A DNA stretch of 64,000 bases. Source: Morchella semilibera. Its lineage: Eukaryota; Ascomycota; Pezizomycetes; Pezizales; Morchellaceae. The translations under genes and the position numbers were made by a program. The notes under the pieces are model-generated. The model was not told where the DNA came from and ran no database searches. It saw only the letters and a list, made by a program, of their open reading frames with translations. Positions 1 to 12,821 of the stretch are shown in pieces (position 1 is the first letter of the stretch; each line of letters opens with the position of its first letter). Location: NCBI GenBank assembly GCA_009192285.1, contig WBVU01000005.1, forward strand, positions 2,064,731 through 2,128,730, given 5' to 3'.

Positions 1-1346
1 AGGTTTTGTGGGGGGGAGGGGGGGAGTGTGAATTGAGCCTGATTTGAAATCGCATTTCCCACATCCAGTCTTTGCTTTTCCCTGGAAGCAAAGCAAAACA
101 AGAGTTGTTTGGTTTGGTTTGATAATGATACCAGGATGCGACGAACGATAATGGACACCGTGGCCCAAAACTTCTTCCTTCGCTGTTAAGTTCTTTTTTT
201 GGTCCTTACCCCCAGTAGCAGGCCCCATGGGAGGAGAGTGCCCGTTGTTCAACTGAACTGCTGGCCAGCCAGCAAGCCAGCAGTGAATGATGGGCATTTC
301 GCTTGACATGTCATTGAGACAGAGGTGCGGGTTAGCGGGTCTCTGATACTCTACATCGACCCAGACAGACCTAACCGATAACTGTGCATCGATTGAATGA
401 TAGGAATCGGCGTGTAGCTTCCTTGGAATTGAAACTCCCTCACTCATGAATAGGTGCATAAGGAGGAGGGTTCAATGGCCAGCAAGGTCTCGTGAGGTCT
501 TTTAATGGGTCGGCTTACTAGTACTACGTCACAGCCCTAACCCTTGTGGTGGCTGGTAACTTACGCATCACTTGGAAAAGGTGTGTACCTATCATCTAGA
601 CTGTATGGGCAGGAGGGAATGATTTCACTTGGACAGCCCCAAAATCGGGACCAGGTAATAATAGCAAGCTGCACCATGTAATGATTGGGTGGGCGTGGGA
701 CCTTCTTCGTGATAGCCCTGTGGTGGAGATTGGGGGAAAGAAAAGAAAAGGAGAAAAACACCCCAATCAACCAATATCTATGCACGCCGAAAAAAATAAC
801 TGGCGAGTAAGGGGTGTTGGGATAATCTACGTACCGAGAGAAAGATACCGACGGAATCGCAACCAGACCATTGTAACCGGCATGCATCACTGAAGTGTGG
901 GTGATGTGGTATGTTTTGTATCCTATGTAAATCCCCGCAGCAGAGAAGCGACGTCTCGGACCGAGAAGGAAATTATGGTAATAGCTACCTGGATATTTTT
1001 TTTATTCCTTTTTTCATGACCAGGCCGCCCAGTGTCGGCGTACTGGTGTCTTTCTTCACGATACCATTACTTCTGTACTGTAATTCATATCATCACTCGT
1101 CGTCATCTAATGTTCCCTGTAGGAAGAACGTCGATAAACGAGAAGGATATATATACCGCGTTTTGAATTGTTAACCCGCTATACCCACAAAGGAAATACA
1201 AACCCAGAATTACTCCATACTAGTAATATTACCAACTCTTCGTAAAGCTTCACCGTGAACTCAGTTGTGTTATTTTTTCTCTTCCTTCTACTCCATGGAC
1301 CTCAGGACCTGAAGGCAATAGATGGATATCGTATTTTAGATTATCT
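1..1346. other. Intergenic, no gene recognised
   Basis: Short open frames occur here but none resembles a protein, and their composition looks random. The part next to position 1347 is probably the 3' flank of the zinc-cluster gene on the minus strand. Confidence 0.5.
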
Positions 1347-2639
1347 TTAAGGCCGTGACGGAGGTGATCCTGATATTGCCGGTGGGTTCGGGGTGGATAA
1401 CTCGAGTAGCTGTTGTATGTGGGATTCTATCACGAGATTGTCCAAGCCGGTAATGTCAAGATTTGACAGGTCCACGTCATCCATAACTAGGTCGTCGTCG
1501 GTCAATAAATCGGCCGCGTCCAACCAAGAGATCCCACCACCACAACTAGTCTCTGGCGCTATCCCAGACATAGCAGAGCCCGCAGCAACAATGGGCGGTC
1601 CCTGAGTAAAGGCATTCCAGACCCTCCCTTCATCATCACCGCGCTCCTCCTCGTGCTCCCCCTCCCCCCAGTGCTCCTTTGCCCCCTGTACCCCCACACC
1701 GCCCCCCACATCTGTGTATAAATCAGCCAGATCTACTGGCCCGCCAAACCCCGTAAATGGGTTATTTCCTGTAAGTTCAGAGTCGAATATCGATTTCTCC
1801 AAGCCGAAAACAGGTGCGCCGTTGAATAACGAATTTTTCACGACATTGTATGGCACTTCTTCTGCAGGAGCGGGTAGAGCGGGTAGAGACCAGCGGGACA
1901 TATCTGGCAATAGTAGCAATGGTTTAGGTGCTTCGCTGTTGAGGGAAACTGAGTAAGGGCTCATACACGAGTTGAGCTCGGTTACGTCTCCATATTTGCC
2001 AGTTGCTAGATCATTATAAGAACTTGCTGAAGTATTAAAGTCTCGGGGCGTACCCACCGTTGAAACCGAGGGCGATGGGGATGGCGGTAGATTCTGAGGC
2101 AAAAAACTCTTCTGTTGGTGGTTTATTTCGGCTGCCTGTCTTAGGGCCAGCATGAGGGCATTGTGGTCATCGGGCGACACCGGGGGCGATAGTGGTCCAT
2201 CGGCAATCTTTTGTTTTTTGGTATTATAGACAAAACCTTCAGGCTTGACAGGTTGCCGGCATGGAATATTGAGATGGACGCATCGAGGGCAAGGGCGAAT
2301 AGACCCACAGGTCTTTTTCTGTTTGTTACAAGAGACTAAATAACAAAGTTAATTCTATTACTTAGTTGTCATAAAAAAAATTAAAAAAAACTCACTGCAA
2401 GCAATATTGCGTGGCCTTTGTCTTTTTTTTCCTTTAGCGGTGAGAACATCTGGCTCTGTGGTGGTATGAGGGGTTGCTGTTGGTGTAGTAGGCTTCGGGG
2501 CGGAGGGAGTTTGAAGCCTTTTCGAGGGAAGATGGAGACCCCTCGAAGGTCCTTGGTGAGAAGTCATAGGGCCGTTTGAGTAGGTGGCGGGCGCTGATGA
2601 ACCCGCCATCGCCAACGTCGCGGGTGATGTATAAATCAA
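1347..2639 (-). CDS. Zn(II)2Cys6 (Gal4-type) transcription factor
   Basis: Two exons: 2396-2639 and 1347-2335, with a 60-bp intron (2336-2395) that splits the zinc cluster. The joined protein is about 410 residues. A complete binuclear cluster with spacing C-x2-C-x6-C-x5-C-x2-C-x6-C follows a basic patch (KGKKRQRPRN) at about residues 70-105, so this should be a nuclear DNA-binding regulator. The N-terminal 65 residues are Ser/Thr/Pro-rich. The C-terminal half lacks an obvious fungal-specific (Fungal_trans) domain. It ends in an acidic leucine-rich segment (LLTDDDLVMDDVDLSNLDI, then IESHIQQLLEL) that looks like an activation domain. I see no indication of the target genes. Internal methionines near residues 11 and 25 are alternative starts. 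The cluster is certain; the regulator's identity is unknown. Confidence 0.85.
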
Positions 2640-4197
2640 CAGGATATTGGGGCGTTGATGGTCGACATCGTCACGGTTATGTGGGGAGGTTGACGGTTAG
2701 TGGGCGAAAAAAAGCGGAGGATGAAATAATTGGAGTGTAGGTATTTTTCCCGCAACAACCTACCACGAGAAGCATTACCTAGCCTAGTCGGGAAACTTCA
2801 ACCACGCCCTTAAGTTTTGCGTTCTATTCAGATGTACCAACCATACTTTGAAGTCAAAATTATACTTACTCTGTGTTAGGTTCGAGTTTGTTATCATAGC
2901 TGAACACTCCTGCGTGTATAAATTTGTACTGAACCACTCTCTAGGACGTACCATGGATCGTAATATTATCTATCCAGTTTAAATTCCCAAATTATGATCT
3001 AACTTCTCTATTGTTCGTGGAAAAAAAGAACAAAAAATTAGTTTTTTTTTTTTTCACCACTAGGTATCGATGGTGGGAAAATCGGGGCGATGCTTGGACG
3101 TTGTTTCACTCTCTTTCTGCTGTCTTCGGAGATGCTGAGACAGCGGTGCAACAGTACGGAAATAGATTACAAACATACATTTATGTTTGCATGTATGTAG
3201 TTCTGAAAACATACTCTATGTACTTTATGTAACTGTAATGTATATACGTATACATACACAAGTATATTATACATGTATCAACCAGACAGCAGTTAATCCA
3301 ACACCAAACAAAACAACTGGCATCAGCTAGTACATGTATTCACATTTTCGACAGCCATAGAAATTCCAGGCAGAAGCAGGTTGCCACTCCCACAGTTCCA
3401 CAGGCCCACAGCCCTGTCCAAATAACAAGCAGACACTGGCCAATAAGCGCGAGTATCAACCCTCCAAAATTATCCACCAAACAGTCCTCTTCCGGCGGGG
3501 AGCATGGACACGCCCCCCTTCTGGGTTTCGAGAGCTCTGTGGCAATATTATCTGTATTGTCCTTGGCAAGCAGAGGAGGAAAAGAGTGACTTGCGTCCAC
3601 TTAGGATTCGCGCCATCTTGGGGACCACCACGTTGCTCCCGGTATGTGCCTGCTGCCAGCCATTTTTTCACACCCTCTTATCCCCCCCCTTCCCACTTTC
3701 TCCTCGTTCTAAAAAGCCTTTGCCTCAAAACTCGCTTGTCCCCCGGTTCCCCTTCTATCCACTCTTCTTCTTTCTCACCCCCCCCTTCTCACACACGATA
3801 TCAACCTGCCTTCTCCCTCAACTTTGACCACTTCCCCTCATTTTCTCCTATCTTGAGAATGACCTTTATCCCCACTACATTTCTTCTGCCAATACATTAT
3901 CGCCTTTATCCTTCGATTTCATAACTAATCGGCATCGACCTCGAATTCAAACCTCCTTACTATTCCAATATTTCTTGCCAGCACTATACCACTGTAACTT
4001 ATTGCACACCCGATACCCGTGCCTCTGTTGTCTTTTGAAGAAATCGATATTTTCCTTTAGTAGTACAGCGCCCCAGTTTATTCAGCGCTTGCTGTATTTT
4101 ATTCTTTTCTTTTCTCATTCGGGATCTGGTTTTATTTTACTTCTCCTTTCGGTTGTATACCATTTATCGGCGTCATATTTTTCGCCTACAATACAAA
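2640..4197. promoter_or_regulatory. Divergent intergenic region between two genes
   Basis: This stretch separates the starts of the zinc-cluster gene (-) and the decapping-factor gene (+), so it should hold both promoters. Positions about 3660-3830 are strongly pyrimidine-rich on the + strand, a composition common in fungal promoters and 5' leaders. No specific operator was recognised. Confidence 0.4.
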
Positions 4198-5758
4198 ATG
4201 ACTAGCATCGCTGGATCTTCACCTTCTCCTAAGCCTAGATCAGGGCGAAATCACCACCGACAAACAAAAAGCAGTTCCTTTATAGCCACACCTAATTCAA
4301 AGCACCACGCCCAACCAATCTACAATAACCAGACTACCACTCATATTGCTTCCGCAACAAATTACCGAGGTTCAAACCGGCCCACTGTTATGACACCTCC
4401 AACTACACCCAAGGCTCAACACTTCCATAACGCGGGCACTGACGCATCTGGAAAGAAAAGGAAAAATAAGAAGCAGGATAAACCAAAACAGGAGAAACCA
4501 AAGCCCAAGAATGTTGCAACGAAAATTCAAACAGGGTTTCCGCCAGAGGCTATTCCAGCTGACCTTGAGTCACCTCCAATGTCGTCCGACGAGCTCCCAA
4601 GCGGTCAGACTACACCAAACAAGCTCGCTTCTTCCTCTACCCCACCATCGGCAAAAGCATATGCGGGTCCTACTTTCCACCATTCGCCGGCGCCATCTGC
4701 TCTTCCTATGCCGAAGTTCTTTTCGAAATCTGTACCTGGTACGCCCGCTGGTACTAGCCTACAGACAATGATGGAAAGTGATGCTAGTGACACAAATAGC
4801 AACACAGCAGAATCAACCTCAACGGATCAAGAGCAGTCACATCTTGAGCTACTTTTCAACGCAGCCAGGGCAGAAAACATGGGTATGAAGCGTCAAAATT
4901 CAGGTTCTCCCCCATCTAGCAATGCAGCGATTGATTCATTTTCTGGAGTTTTTGGGTATGTTTCAACTGCCATGTTGTTATGCGAGAAGTATTTGGGACT
5001 TACATGTACATTCAACCATCAGTGCCAATGTGGACCCTGAGTCCCCTACCCGTAGTAATCGAAAGGTCACTCGTAACATTCCACAAGAATCGTTGTTTTT
5101 CTCCATGGATGAGCTTGACAAGCCCACATCGCCTATGGCCCCTAGTTTCAAAGAACGTATGAATCAGTCTCGTTCCACTACTGCTCCATCCAACCTCCCA
5201 ACACAGTCTACCTTGGAGGAAGAGAAGCGTAGAGAGACTGCCAATGCTCTGAGGCAATATCTACTTTCACCGCAGCCCCCAGCAAGCAAAGCACAAGCGT
5301 CTCCCATGTCACCTGTGTCGACTCAGAGCCGAAATCAGCGAGCCCAGAATCAGAACCGGGCTACCTCTCCCCCTTCCAAGACTGGTTCACCCATGGCGTT
5401 CAACCCAAGCGTATACCAACCACAATCTCCTCGCTCACCGACTGGCGTTGGATATTTCCCTATGGCAATGTTTCCACTTTCAGGGCCTTCGCGCCCTGAG
5501 CAGAATGCTTCATACATGCCGGGATATTTCGCTGCATCCCCTAGAACGTCACCCGCCAATCAGGCCCCTTCCAGGCCCCGCTTCAGCCCCGTTGATAGCG
5601 TTCCCACGTACATGACAAGGCCTTCCACCATGGTGCCTTTTTTCCATAATAATCCTAATTCGATTCTCGCGAGTAAGCTTGAAGCTGTTACTTCGCCAGT
5701 CATTCAGCAGAGCGCGATTGATCTGGAAAATGATTTGAGGAAAGTTTTGATGATCTAA
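4198..5758 (+). CDS. Edc1/PNRC-like mRNA decapping enhancer
   Basis: Exons 4198-4955 and 5023-5758 join across a 67-bp intron (donor gtatgt, acceptor cag) into about 497 residues. The protein is almost wholly disordered and rich in Ser, Pro, Gln and Asn. Two conserved islands stand out. A proline motif near residues 157-180 (YAGPTFHHSPAPSALPMPKF) matches the PNRC/Edc1 short linear motif, known to bind the Dcp1 EVH1 domain and stimulate Dcp2 decapping. The last residues (AIDLENDLRKVLMI) match the terminal leucine-rich motif I remember for fungal members. A lysine-rich run (KKRKNKKQDKPKQEKPKPK) near residues 80-100 could bind RNA. The expected role is cytoplasmic 5'-3' mRNA turnover. An in-frame ATG 45 nt upstream (4153) is less likely than 4198, where the MTS... 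start is typical. Confidence 0.75.
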
Positions 5759-6480
5759 TTTTCCGGAACTAAAGGGTGTTTTTCCTTTCGTGATTTCTAG
5801 GTGTTTTTGTTTTTGGAGAATGGGTTGGTTTCTTGGTTTTCCTTGGTTCCTATCTCTTTCTACTCGGGACACTGGTGAGGTATGGGCGAGCATTGTATAG
5901 CTTCGGGTTTTGTGGATCTATTTTTTTTAGGTGTTTATCTCTTTCTTTTCATTTTACTCTGGCGGATTTTAGGACGTTTTGGTTTGGGCAAAGTCCTCTT
6001 TGTATCTGGGTTTCTTTTTGCACCATACCTTTATATCCCCCCCTGTTTGGCGATCTGTTTGTGTTTCGGCAGGTGCACTTTGCATTTGGGTTCCGGCATC
6101 GATTTTTGCGTTGATATTTTTTGGGGGTCCTTTCTCTCGGGGTCTGTTCCGGTCTTGTTTGGGAAATGTCTTCATGTTCTATGTTCTTTCTTTTTCTTGT
6201 CTCTTTTTCGGGGATGGTGGGCCTCATTGGATTTCATGTTTTTCTCTTGCGCATCTCTGCGGATATGTTTGGGAAATGGTGCTTGGATTGGGTTGGTTTT
6301 TGTTTTCCGTTTTGTCTTGTGTCTGACACAAGGATGGTATTTTATTTCTTGCGAATACCTTTCTTTATTGATGGCAGACCTTTCCTTTTTCTCATTCCCT
6401 TTCCCATTTCCTTTCTCTCTACAATTTTGGCTTCAAAACCCCGAAAACCTCTATATACCAATACTCTTTTCTTCTGATAA
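5759..6480 (+). other. T-rich 3' flank of the decapping-factor gene
   Basis: Very T-rich on the + strand. Overlapping open frames in all three + frames translate to Phe/Leu/Ser-rich hydrophobic strings, which is what T-rich non-coding DNA gives. I read it as 3' untranslated or flanking sequence and not as membrane-protein genes. Confidence 0.45.
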
Positions 6481-9400
6481 ATAGCTTCTTACATTCCCCT
6501 CTTTATCATGTTGTTCTATACCTTCATGTAACCTATATTTTAGGTGTTTTTTCGGCCCGGGTTCATTTTTTACTATCTTTTATTTTTCCTATTTCTCTAT
6601 TCTTGCGAGATGGCCTGCGGTGGTGATGGCATCTGACGCACTGGCACGTTGACTGATATCATTTTTCTTATGTTTGTGGCCGGCGGGGGGCCCTTTTCAA
6701 CCAAGGGTTGGTAGGGTGGTAGGTGATGAGGAGTGGTGGGGGGCGGTGAATGAGTCTGTGGGTGGATGGATTGGCGGTGGTTTGGAGCATGGAGTGATGG
6801 CTTGGTGTTTGGGTTTGGATGTTTGGGGAGGTGATCTAGGAGTGGGGGATTCGTGACAATACACTGCCTATAGAATTACCTGCCAGGGATATTGGAGAGG
6901 ATGTTTATACTTTCTGGTATATACACTTTTTAGTTTCTCTGTCTATAAATCTATTTGTCAAAATAAAAGCAATGTTTTTCACTTATACATACGTAATTAG
7001 CATTAATTGCGCCGTCATCGTTAACACCCATCATTCATCGCGTTTTACGTGGCTGGATGACGCTTTGCATACTAATTGTAGTTCTCATTCCCCAAAACAC
7101 AATTTCTCTAAAATGTGGTTTCTCCAGGTTATATTACACATCGCCAACCCCATGGGGAAGTGTCATTTCACACGAATGCGTAACCTCAGTACTGCATGTA
7201 GGTTTCTTGTTCCAAACAGTGCCATGCTTCGTTTCAGACCATTGCGTGGATGATCCCTGGCCACGACAGGACATGGACTTGCAAGTCGAATTCCACCCCC
7301 GGCAAGCAGCATTCATTTAAGTTGTCGGAGCTTCACGGGATTATTTCTTTGCACGATACCTGATTACCATCCCAGGTAGAGTACATACGTACATACATGT
7401 AGGTACTTACCTCTCTCTCTACATGTCCAGGTTTACGATAAAGGGGATAAAGGTAAGCCTCAATTGCGGGGGGGCTGGCTTGTTAGTTACATCACGCATT
7501 TTATCCTCGCAATAAATAAACGGGTGATAAGGGGAGGGATATTGTCTCGGTGATTTCATTCTTGCCGGCTGTCCAGGTAACCGACGCCTGTGTAATTTGT
7601 ATGTAGCCTTTTAAGGCCGCCCACACACACCACCATCATCACCACCACCACCAGTACCACCACCCACACACAACTCACACAACAAAGAAAGGAAAGAAAC
7701 ATACCTAATCACTACATGTATGTATGTAAGTGGGGGTCCCGGCAAGCTTCGAGATGGTTGCAATTGTGCTGCCTACATACAGTAGCACCTACCTGCGCTT
7801 ACCAAGCCTGTGGGTTGGGGTCACAGGTGCGATTAGAAACATCAGTCGCAGCAGACCATTTATCAATGATCGCTGGCCCCCTTCCTTCCTTCCTTACTTC
7901 CTTCCTCTCCTTGTGATACGGCTTGTTCCGATATCCCGAACCATCCGCGGCGAGTGATTTGCCCTCATTTAAAGTTTTTAACGCCTGCCGCGAAAAATTC
8001 CACTGGGAGAGGCCGCTCGCCTCACGGCACGGTAAGCCACGGCAAATAGTGTAGATTTGAGTGGCCAGTCTGCGAGACCAGTCGGCCCCTTCTAACGGTA
8101 TCTGAAAGTCTAACTCCTCCCCCCCCCCACTTAAATTCAAATTGCCTATCTCGCTAGTTGGCGCGCCTTTTTGTTGAGTGCTGTGTCAGGTCAGGGCCTA
8201 TGGTGGTGGTGGTGGTGGAGGCGGGCTTGCGGCATTGTTGTGAGGCTGACGCTAGCTGAATATGGTAATTGGAGGGGGTATCGGTCATAGATAATCACTC
8301 GGCGAAAAGGGACTGTTCGGAAAAATTATTTCGTTTGGGACCTGAGTGCACCACAATTGGTGCTAGGTCTTGTATCGCGATTCCCACCACCTTAAATCAA
8401 TGCTGCTACATACATGTACTTCCCATAGTCGCCTTACAAACCAAGTAGAAAAACAGCGGAATCCGAACTGATCCAAGCCCGTGAAGCAATTAGGAAGCAC
8501 CTATCCGAGATGCGCCATATCTGTAAACATAGAGGGTACCGAGTAAAACTAAAAACGTACTAGCTGTGTGTGTGTGTGCATGCGTCATGAGCAATCACTC
8601 GTTGTTAGGCCAAATTAGAGTTGGTTGATTGATTAATTGATCCATTAAGCTCTCTCCTACTGGGTGAGTTAAGTAACGAGACTACTAATTATCCAATTCG
8701 GGCACGTTTCTATTCCCCCCCTTAACTTAGGTAATATCATATAGGGCTAAACCCAACAACAACAACAGCTATATAAACATCTCAACTATCATCTACATCA
8801 AAGGACCAAGCCTCCCCTGCCTCTTGAGCGCGCTCGCTCAAAACTACAATCCACGGCAAATCTATAGGGGGCTCTGGGCACGGGACGGCGTGACGCCGCT
8901 CGATCCTCTATGTCTCGAGCTAACTAGTGACTCCCCATATAAATTACCGTGACTCTAGCTGGGGCGTCGAGAGCGCGCGCGTGCACATCGTAGGTGAATA
9001 GTGAGGGTTTGTTTGCGTCTGTGTAGTAGTTGGACTCCCAAATCCGCTACCTCGCGCTACATCCGTTTTCAGGTAGGTAAAATCATTACTAGCTACTATG
9101 TAGCTAAATCTACTGCTACTACGCGGTTAGGTGCCAACGAGTGGCATCATATGAAATATCACAGCTCCGAATGCCTACTTGTACCGCCACCACCACCGCA
9201 ACTATACACTAACAGGGCCATTCTTTTTTGACCCCTTGCTCAACTCCGCATTTCATTCAAAGGTTCTCGGTGCTACTTAGTTACGTGATGTGGTCTAGGT
9301 AGATGTGTATCTCACGTCACGCGCGCATGACTTCAAGAGTGGTGTGTGGGTGGAGGAGGAAGGGGAGAAGGGGGGTTGCTTTGGAAGGGATCACCACATC

Positions 9401-10526
9401 TAACCATTAGGAGGTGCCAATGAGCGGGATTACATGAAATACCGCCCATCTCGATATCCACTTATAAGACCGACGTAACTACAGTACAGCCATACTAGCA
9501 GTAGGTATATACTCGCGACCGTGAGTTTTTACTCCATGCTTTCCATCCAGTCCTCACCACCAGGAGGCTACGTCCTCACCTCCTCCTCATGCAAACACTC
9601 TCCAGTGGATCGGAGTCTCCCACCCCTTCCATCTTCACATCGTTAGTTCTTGGGGCCTTCTGAACCCCCAGTTTGGGGGCTGCCAAGCATTTTAATAATC
9701 TGGTGCAAATGACCCTACGTGTTAGCCATGGCTACCGCCGCCGCCGGCATCAACGATCTACCCTACCCCGCGGCGGGGATCTATATAGCTATGTATAGCA
9801 CAACACATCACCTACTCCGCACGCTCATCACCGATATCACGCTCTCCCTCGACTAATATAAAAAAAAACATATCTACAAACATACCCCTCCCCACAGTGT
9901 TTTGTGTTGAGGAGTATTGCGTTACTTTGCTAGGATGACGGATTGGGACCGGGAGGGCCAAGCACCCCCCCCCCCCCCTCGCGCGCTCACACTAAACGAT
10001 ATGATCCTCATTTCCTAGGATGCGCTCATTTCGGGTATAGCATTTTATATTGTCGATGCATGAACGTACTTTATGGGCTGCGCTAATAAGGCGATTAAGT
10101 ATGTATGTAGGCGTGTGCGAGTGTGCACGTGCACGCTCAGGTGCACGGTATATACATATGGAGTAGATGAGACCCGGGTTGGAATCAGAATTGCAAGGCC
10201 TGGGATCTGGACGGGGTTTTGAGTAGGTAGTCTAGATTCCCAGATTTGGTACTTTGTGAGATTGTGTGTGTTGGTGTTTATGGGCCTCAATTACCGCTAT
10301 TCTAGTATGGAGCTCACCGGGGCCTAACTAAACTACACCTACTGGTTTGGTTTTACTGGCACCTGAGCACTTTGGTTTCATTATACTCATTACTGACTGG
10401 CTCGATAGAAAAAAGCGTGGGTGCCATTGTTATTGTTGATTGGAAGAGCTTCAGGTATAGTAGTTGTGATATGTGCCATATTGGCCAATATCCGGGAGTG
10501 GAGTCTCTGTGCGGAGCTTCTCACGC
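6481..10526. other. Long gene-poor spacer
   Basis: About 4 kb with no protein-like frame. It contains several TACATGTA palindromes (near 7397, 7714, 8412), a CACCAC microsatellite (7621-7672), two ATCACTCG octamers (8294, 8594) and homopolymer runs (for example the C-run near 9965). No RNA gene was recognised. Confidence 0.5.
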
Positions 10527-11704
10527 TCAAGAGGTATCCTCCTCCAGGGTTGCCATGGCCTTGACACTGTAGCCACCCTGCGGCGTCTCGGCCCACAGCT
10601 CATACGACTTATCGCTGATCTTGCGGCCACAGATTTTGTACGGCTATCGACAACCGCAGCCAGCCGGCGGCGGTCATGCCTGTCAACGACATCCTCAGGC
10701 AAACCAATGGACACCGCTGCGGCGCCGGATCAAAGGGATCAAAGGGAAAACGAAAATGAAACGCACCTGGTCAACATACATGGGGGCCAAGCAGCGGTAG
10801 TCAAACTGCCTGACACGCCACCTCCTGTCCCGCCCCGTGTCGAGCACATTGACGCGCAGCAGCTCCAGCAGCAGCACTAGCGACATCGGCCCGTGGCACA
10901 AAAGACTCGGGTACTTCTCCTTGTGCTTTGTGAATAGCGGGTCAAAGTGGATCTTGTGCGCGTTGAATGTCAGCGCCGAGAAGCGGAAGAGGAGGTGTTG
11001 TGTCGGCGTGAAGCTCAATGAGAAGCTCGGCTCGTTGGGTGCTGCAGCCAGTCTGTCAGCATAGTAGCTAAGATATATGGGTGCGAGTATGCAGGTTACG
11101 GCGGTAGAGCAGTCGTACGTTTCACAACCCGCGCAACAGCGCCCCCCTCCTTCTCGCCTCGGAAGAAGACGAGACATCGGGTCTCAACGACGGAGGCTTC
11201 GCCCTCAATTAGATCTGACGGCTTGAGCGGCTCCTTGCCTGTCCACATGCTGCGCTCAAAGTAGACGAACATGCGCTCGTCCTTGCTGCCGGGTGTGCCG
11301 CGAGTCTGCACGTCAAAGACCCTTTCTTGCAGCACACCGTGATCCATGAGTTTCATTTTGTTGGTGGGGTGGAATTGGACAGATCCACCAGCCCACATAC
11401 GGCGTACCCATTCGGAGCCTGGGGACTGTGAGGCATCGGAGCCATCGGCGAGTAATTCGGGCTCGGGGAGCTGTGGGGGGAAGTACACCATGTGGTGACC
11501 TGGGGGAAGCTCCCCTGAGAGGGGGAGTTGCGCGGGGGGTGGGGGGGTCTGTAGGTGGGGAGAGAGCGTGAGGTTGAGGAGGTATGAGGGTTGGGGGGAT
11601 ATGAATTCGTGGACGAGCGGGTAGGTACGTGAGTATAAGTGGTGACTGCGAATAATTATTCGAACTGGGGATTTGATGAGGGGACGGATGAATGATTTGA
11701 ACAT
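10527..11704 (-). CDS. HTD2: Mitochondrial 3-hydroxyacyl-thioester dehydratase type 2 (HTD2-like)
   Basis: Three exons (11119-11704, 10767-11041, 10527-10643) give about 325 residues. The first intron has a clear GCTGAC branch point and splices in phase only with the cag at 11042; the second intron is 123 bp. The N-terminus is basic with little acidity, as in a mitochondrial presequence. The N-terminal half holds the family segment around HHMVYFPPQLPEPEL and RRMWAGG. The C-terminal hot-dog fold contains a hydratase-2-like motif (FRFSALTFNAHKIHFD) followed by LLCHGPMSLVLLLELL. Known family members dehydrate 3-hydroxyacyl-ACP in mitochondrial fatty acid synthesis, which feeds lipoate production; annotation pipelines also call relatives mesaconyl-C4-CoA hydratase. 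The length suits the family. Confidence 0.83.
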
Positions 11705-12821
11705 CTTGGGTAGTATAACTGCTAATAGTGAGGGTTTCAGAGGGAATGAGTCTGGTGGAGGAGAGCTTGATAACGGATCAGTATGTGGTTGTGGTCGCGG
11801 GCGAGGGCAGTTGTGGTTGTGGTTTTATACTTGGCAGGAGAAAGCTTATATTGGAGCCGCACACACGATCGGACGAGGCCCACCACCACAAAGTCGGAAT
11901 AACGTAGTGGGGAGAAGACTGACTTCTGAGTGTAAAGTCATTCATACAGAATCACTCGTTCCGAAATTGCCGACATCGGGCCGACATATAACCGCATATT
12001 ATTATACACACGCAAACAACAACTTAAACTCAAGTGAGTCCCATCGGTCCCCCGGCCATGCAAAATTCGAACCCATTCAAATAATAATAATAATAAACAA
12101 TAATAATAAAAAACCACATGCAAACAATTAAGACATTATAATCATGAGTAATCAATCATTCACTAATCATTCATACAATAAATTACGATCAGAGAAACTC
12201 CACTACATAAGAATCGATTGACTTCCACGCTATGCTGTAAAGTCTTCCTTCTTTTCTTTTCTTACCAAATATCCCCCCCCTCAACCCCAAGAAAAAAAAA
12301 GAACCTTTTTGAAGTTTTTTGAAGAAACACCTACCACACCACCTGAGAAAGGGCTCACCGACCAGCACGAGTAAAAAGAAAGGAAACAGTTAAAACAAAA
12401 GAAGAGAAACAGATGTATACAGAAGTGTTTATGAAGAGAGGGGGGATAAAGGGGTGCTAAGCTTTCTCATATCAAACAGTAGCCAGCTCCACAGCCTTCA
12501 AGTTAGAGAAAAGTTGTCACCACCAAAGGGGTAATGGTACTAAGATATAAAAGTAGAAAAGGGTTAAACTAATGATGCAACCTTGTGATTTGTACTATAC
12601 CACCCGACAAAAGAAAGAGACATGATGGAGAAATTAAAAGACCATAAGTCTTAACCAGATTATCGAATAATTCCGCCTTAATCACTCGCCCATATGCAAT
12701 TCCCACTTGGTATCTGATCAACATAGAAGAGTCAAGGAGTAAAAGGGGGGAAAAAAGAAAAGGAAAAGTTCGTAAACTCTATAAGGAAAATTCCACGACT
12801 CCTGCTCCATGCTCATTCAAA
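11705..12821. other. Intergenic between HTD2 and SMI1 genes
   Basis: Contains the HTD2 promoter and the 3' flank of the minus-strand SMI1 gene. AT-rich, with an AAT trinucleotide repeat near 12081-12105. No gene recognised. Confidence 0.5.

Noticed and set aside
5833-6484. Overlapping hydrophobic + strand frames that look like membrane proteins
   Set aside because: All three frames give Phe/Leu-rich strings because the DNA is T-rich; no conserved motif or splice structure.
11069-11100. A 32-bp intron in the HTD2 gene
   Set aside because: Too short, with a poor donor; a 77-bp alternative with a GCTGAC branch point gives the expected protein.
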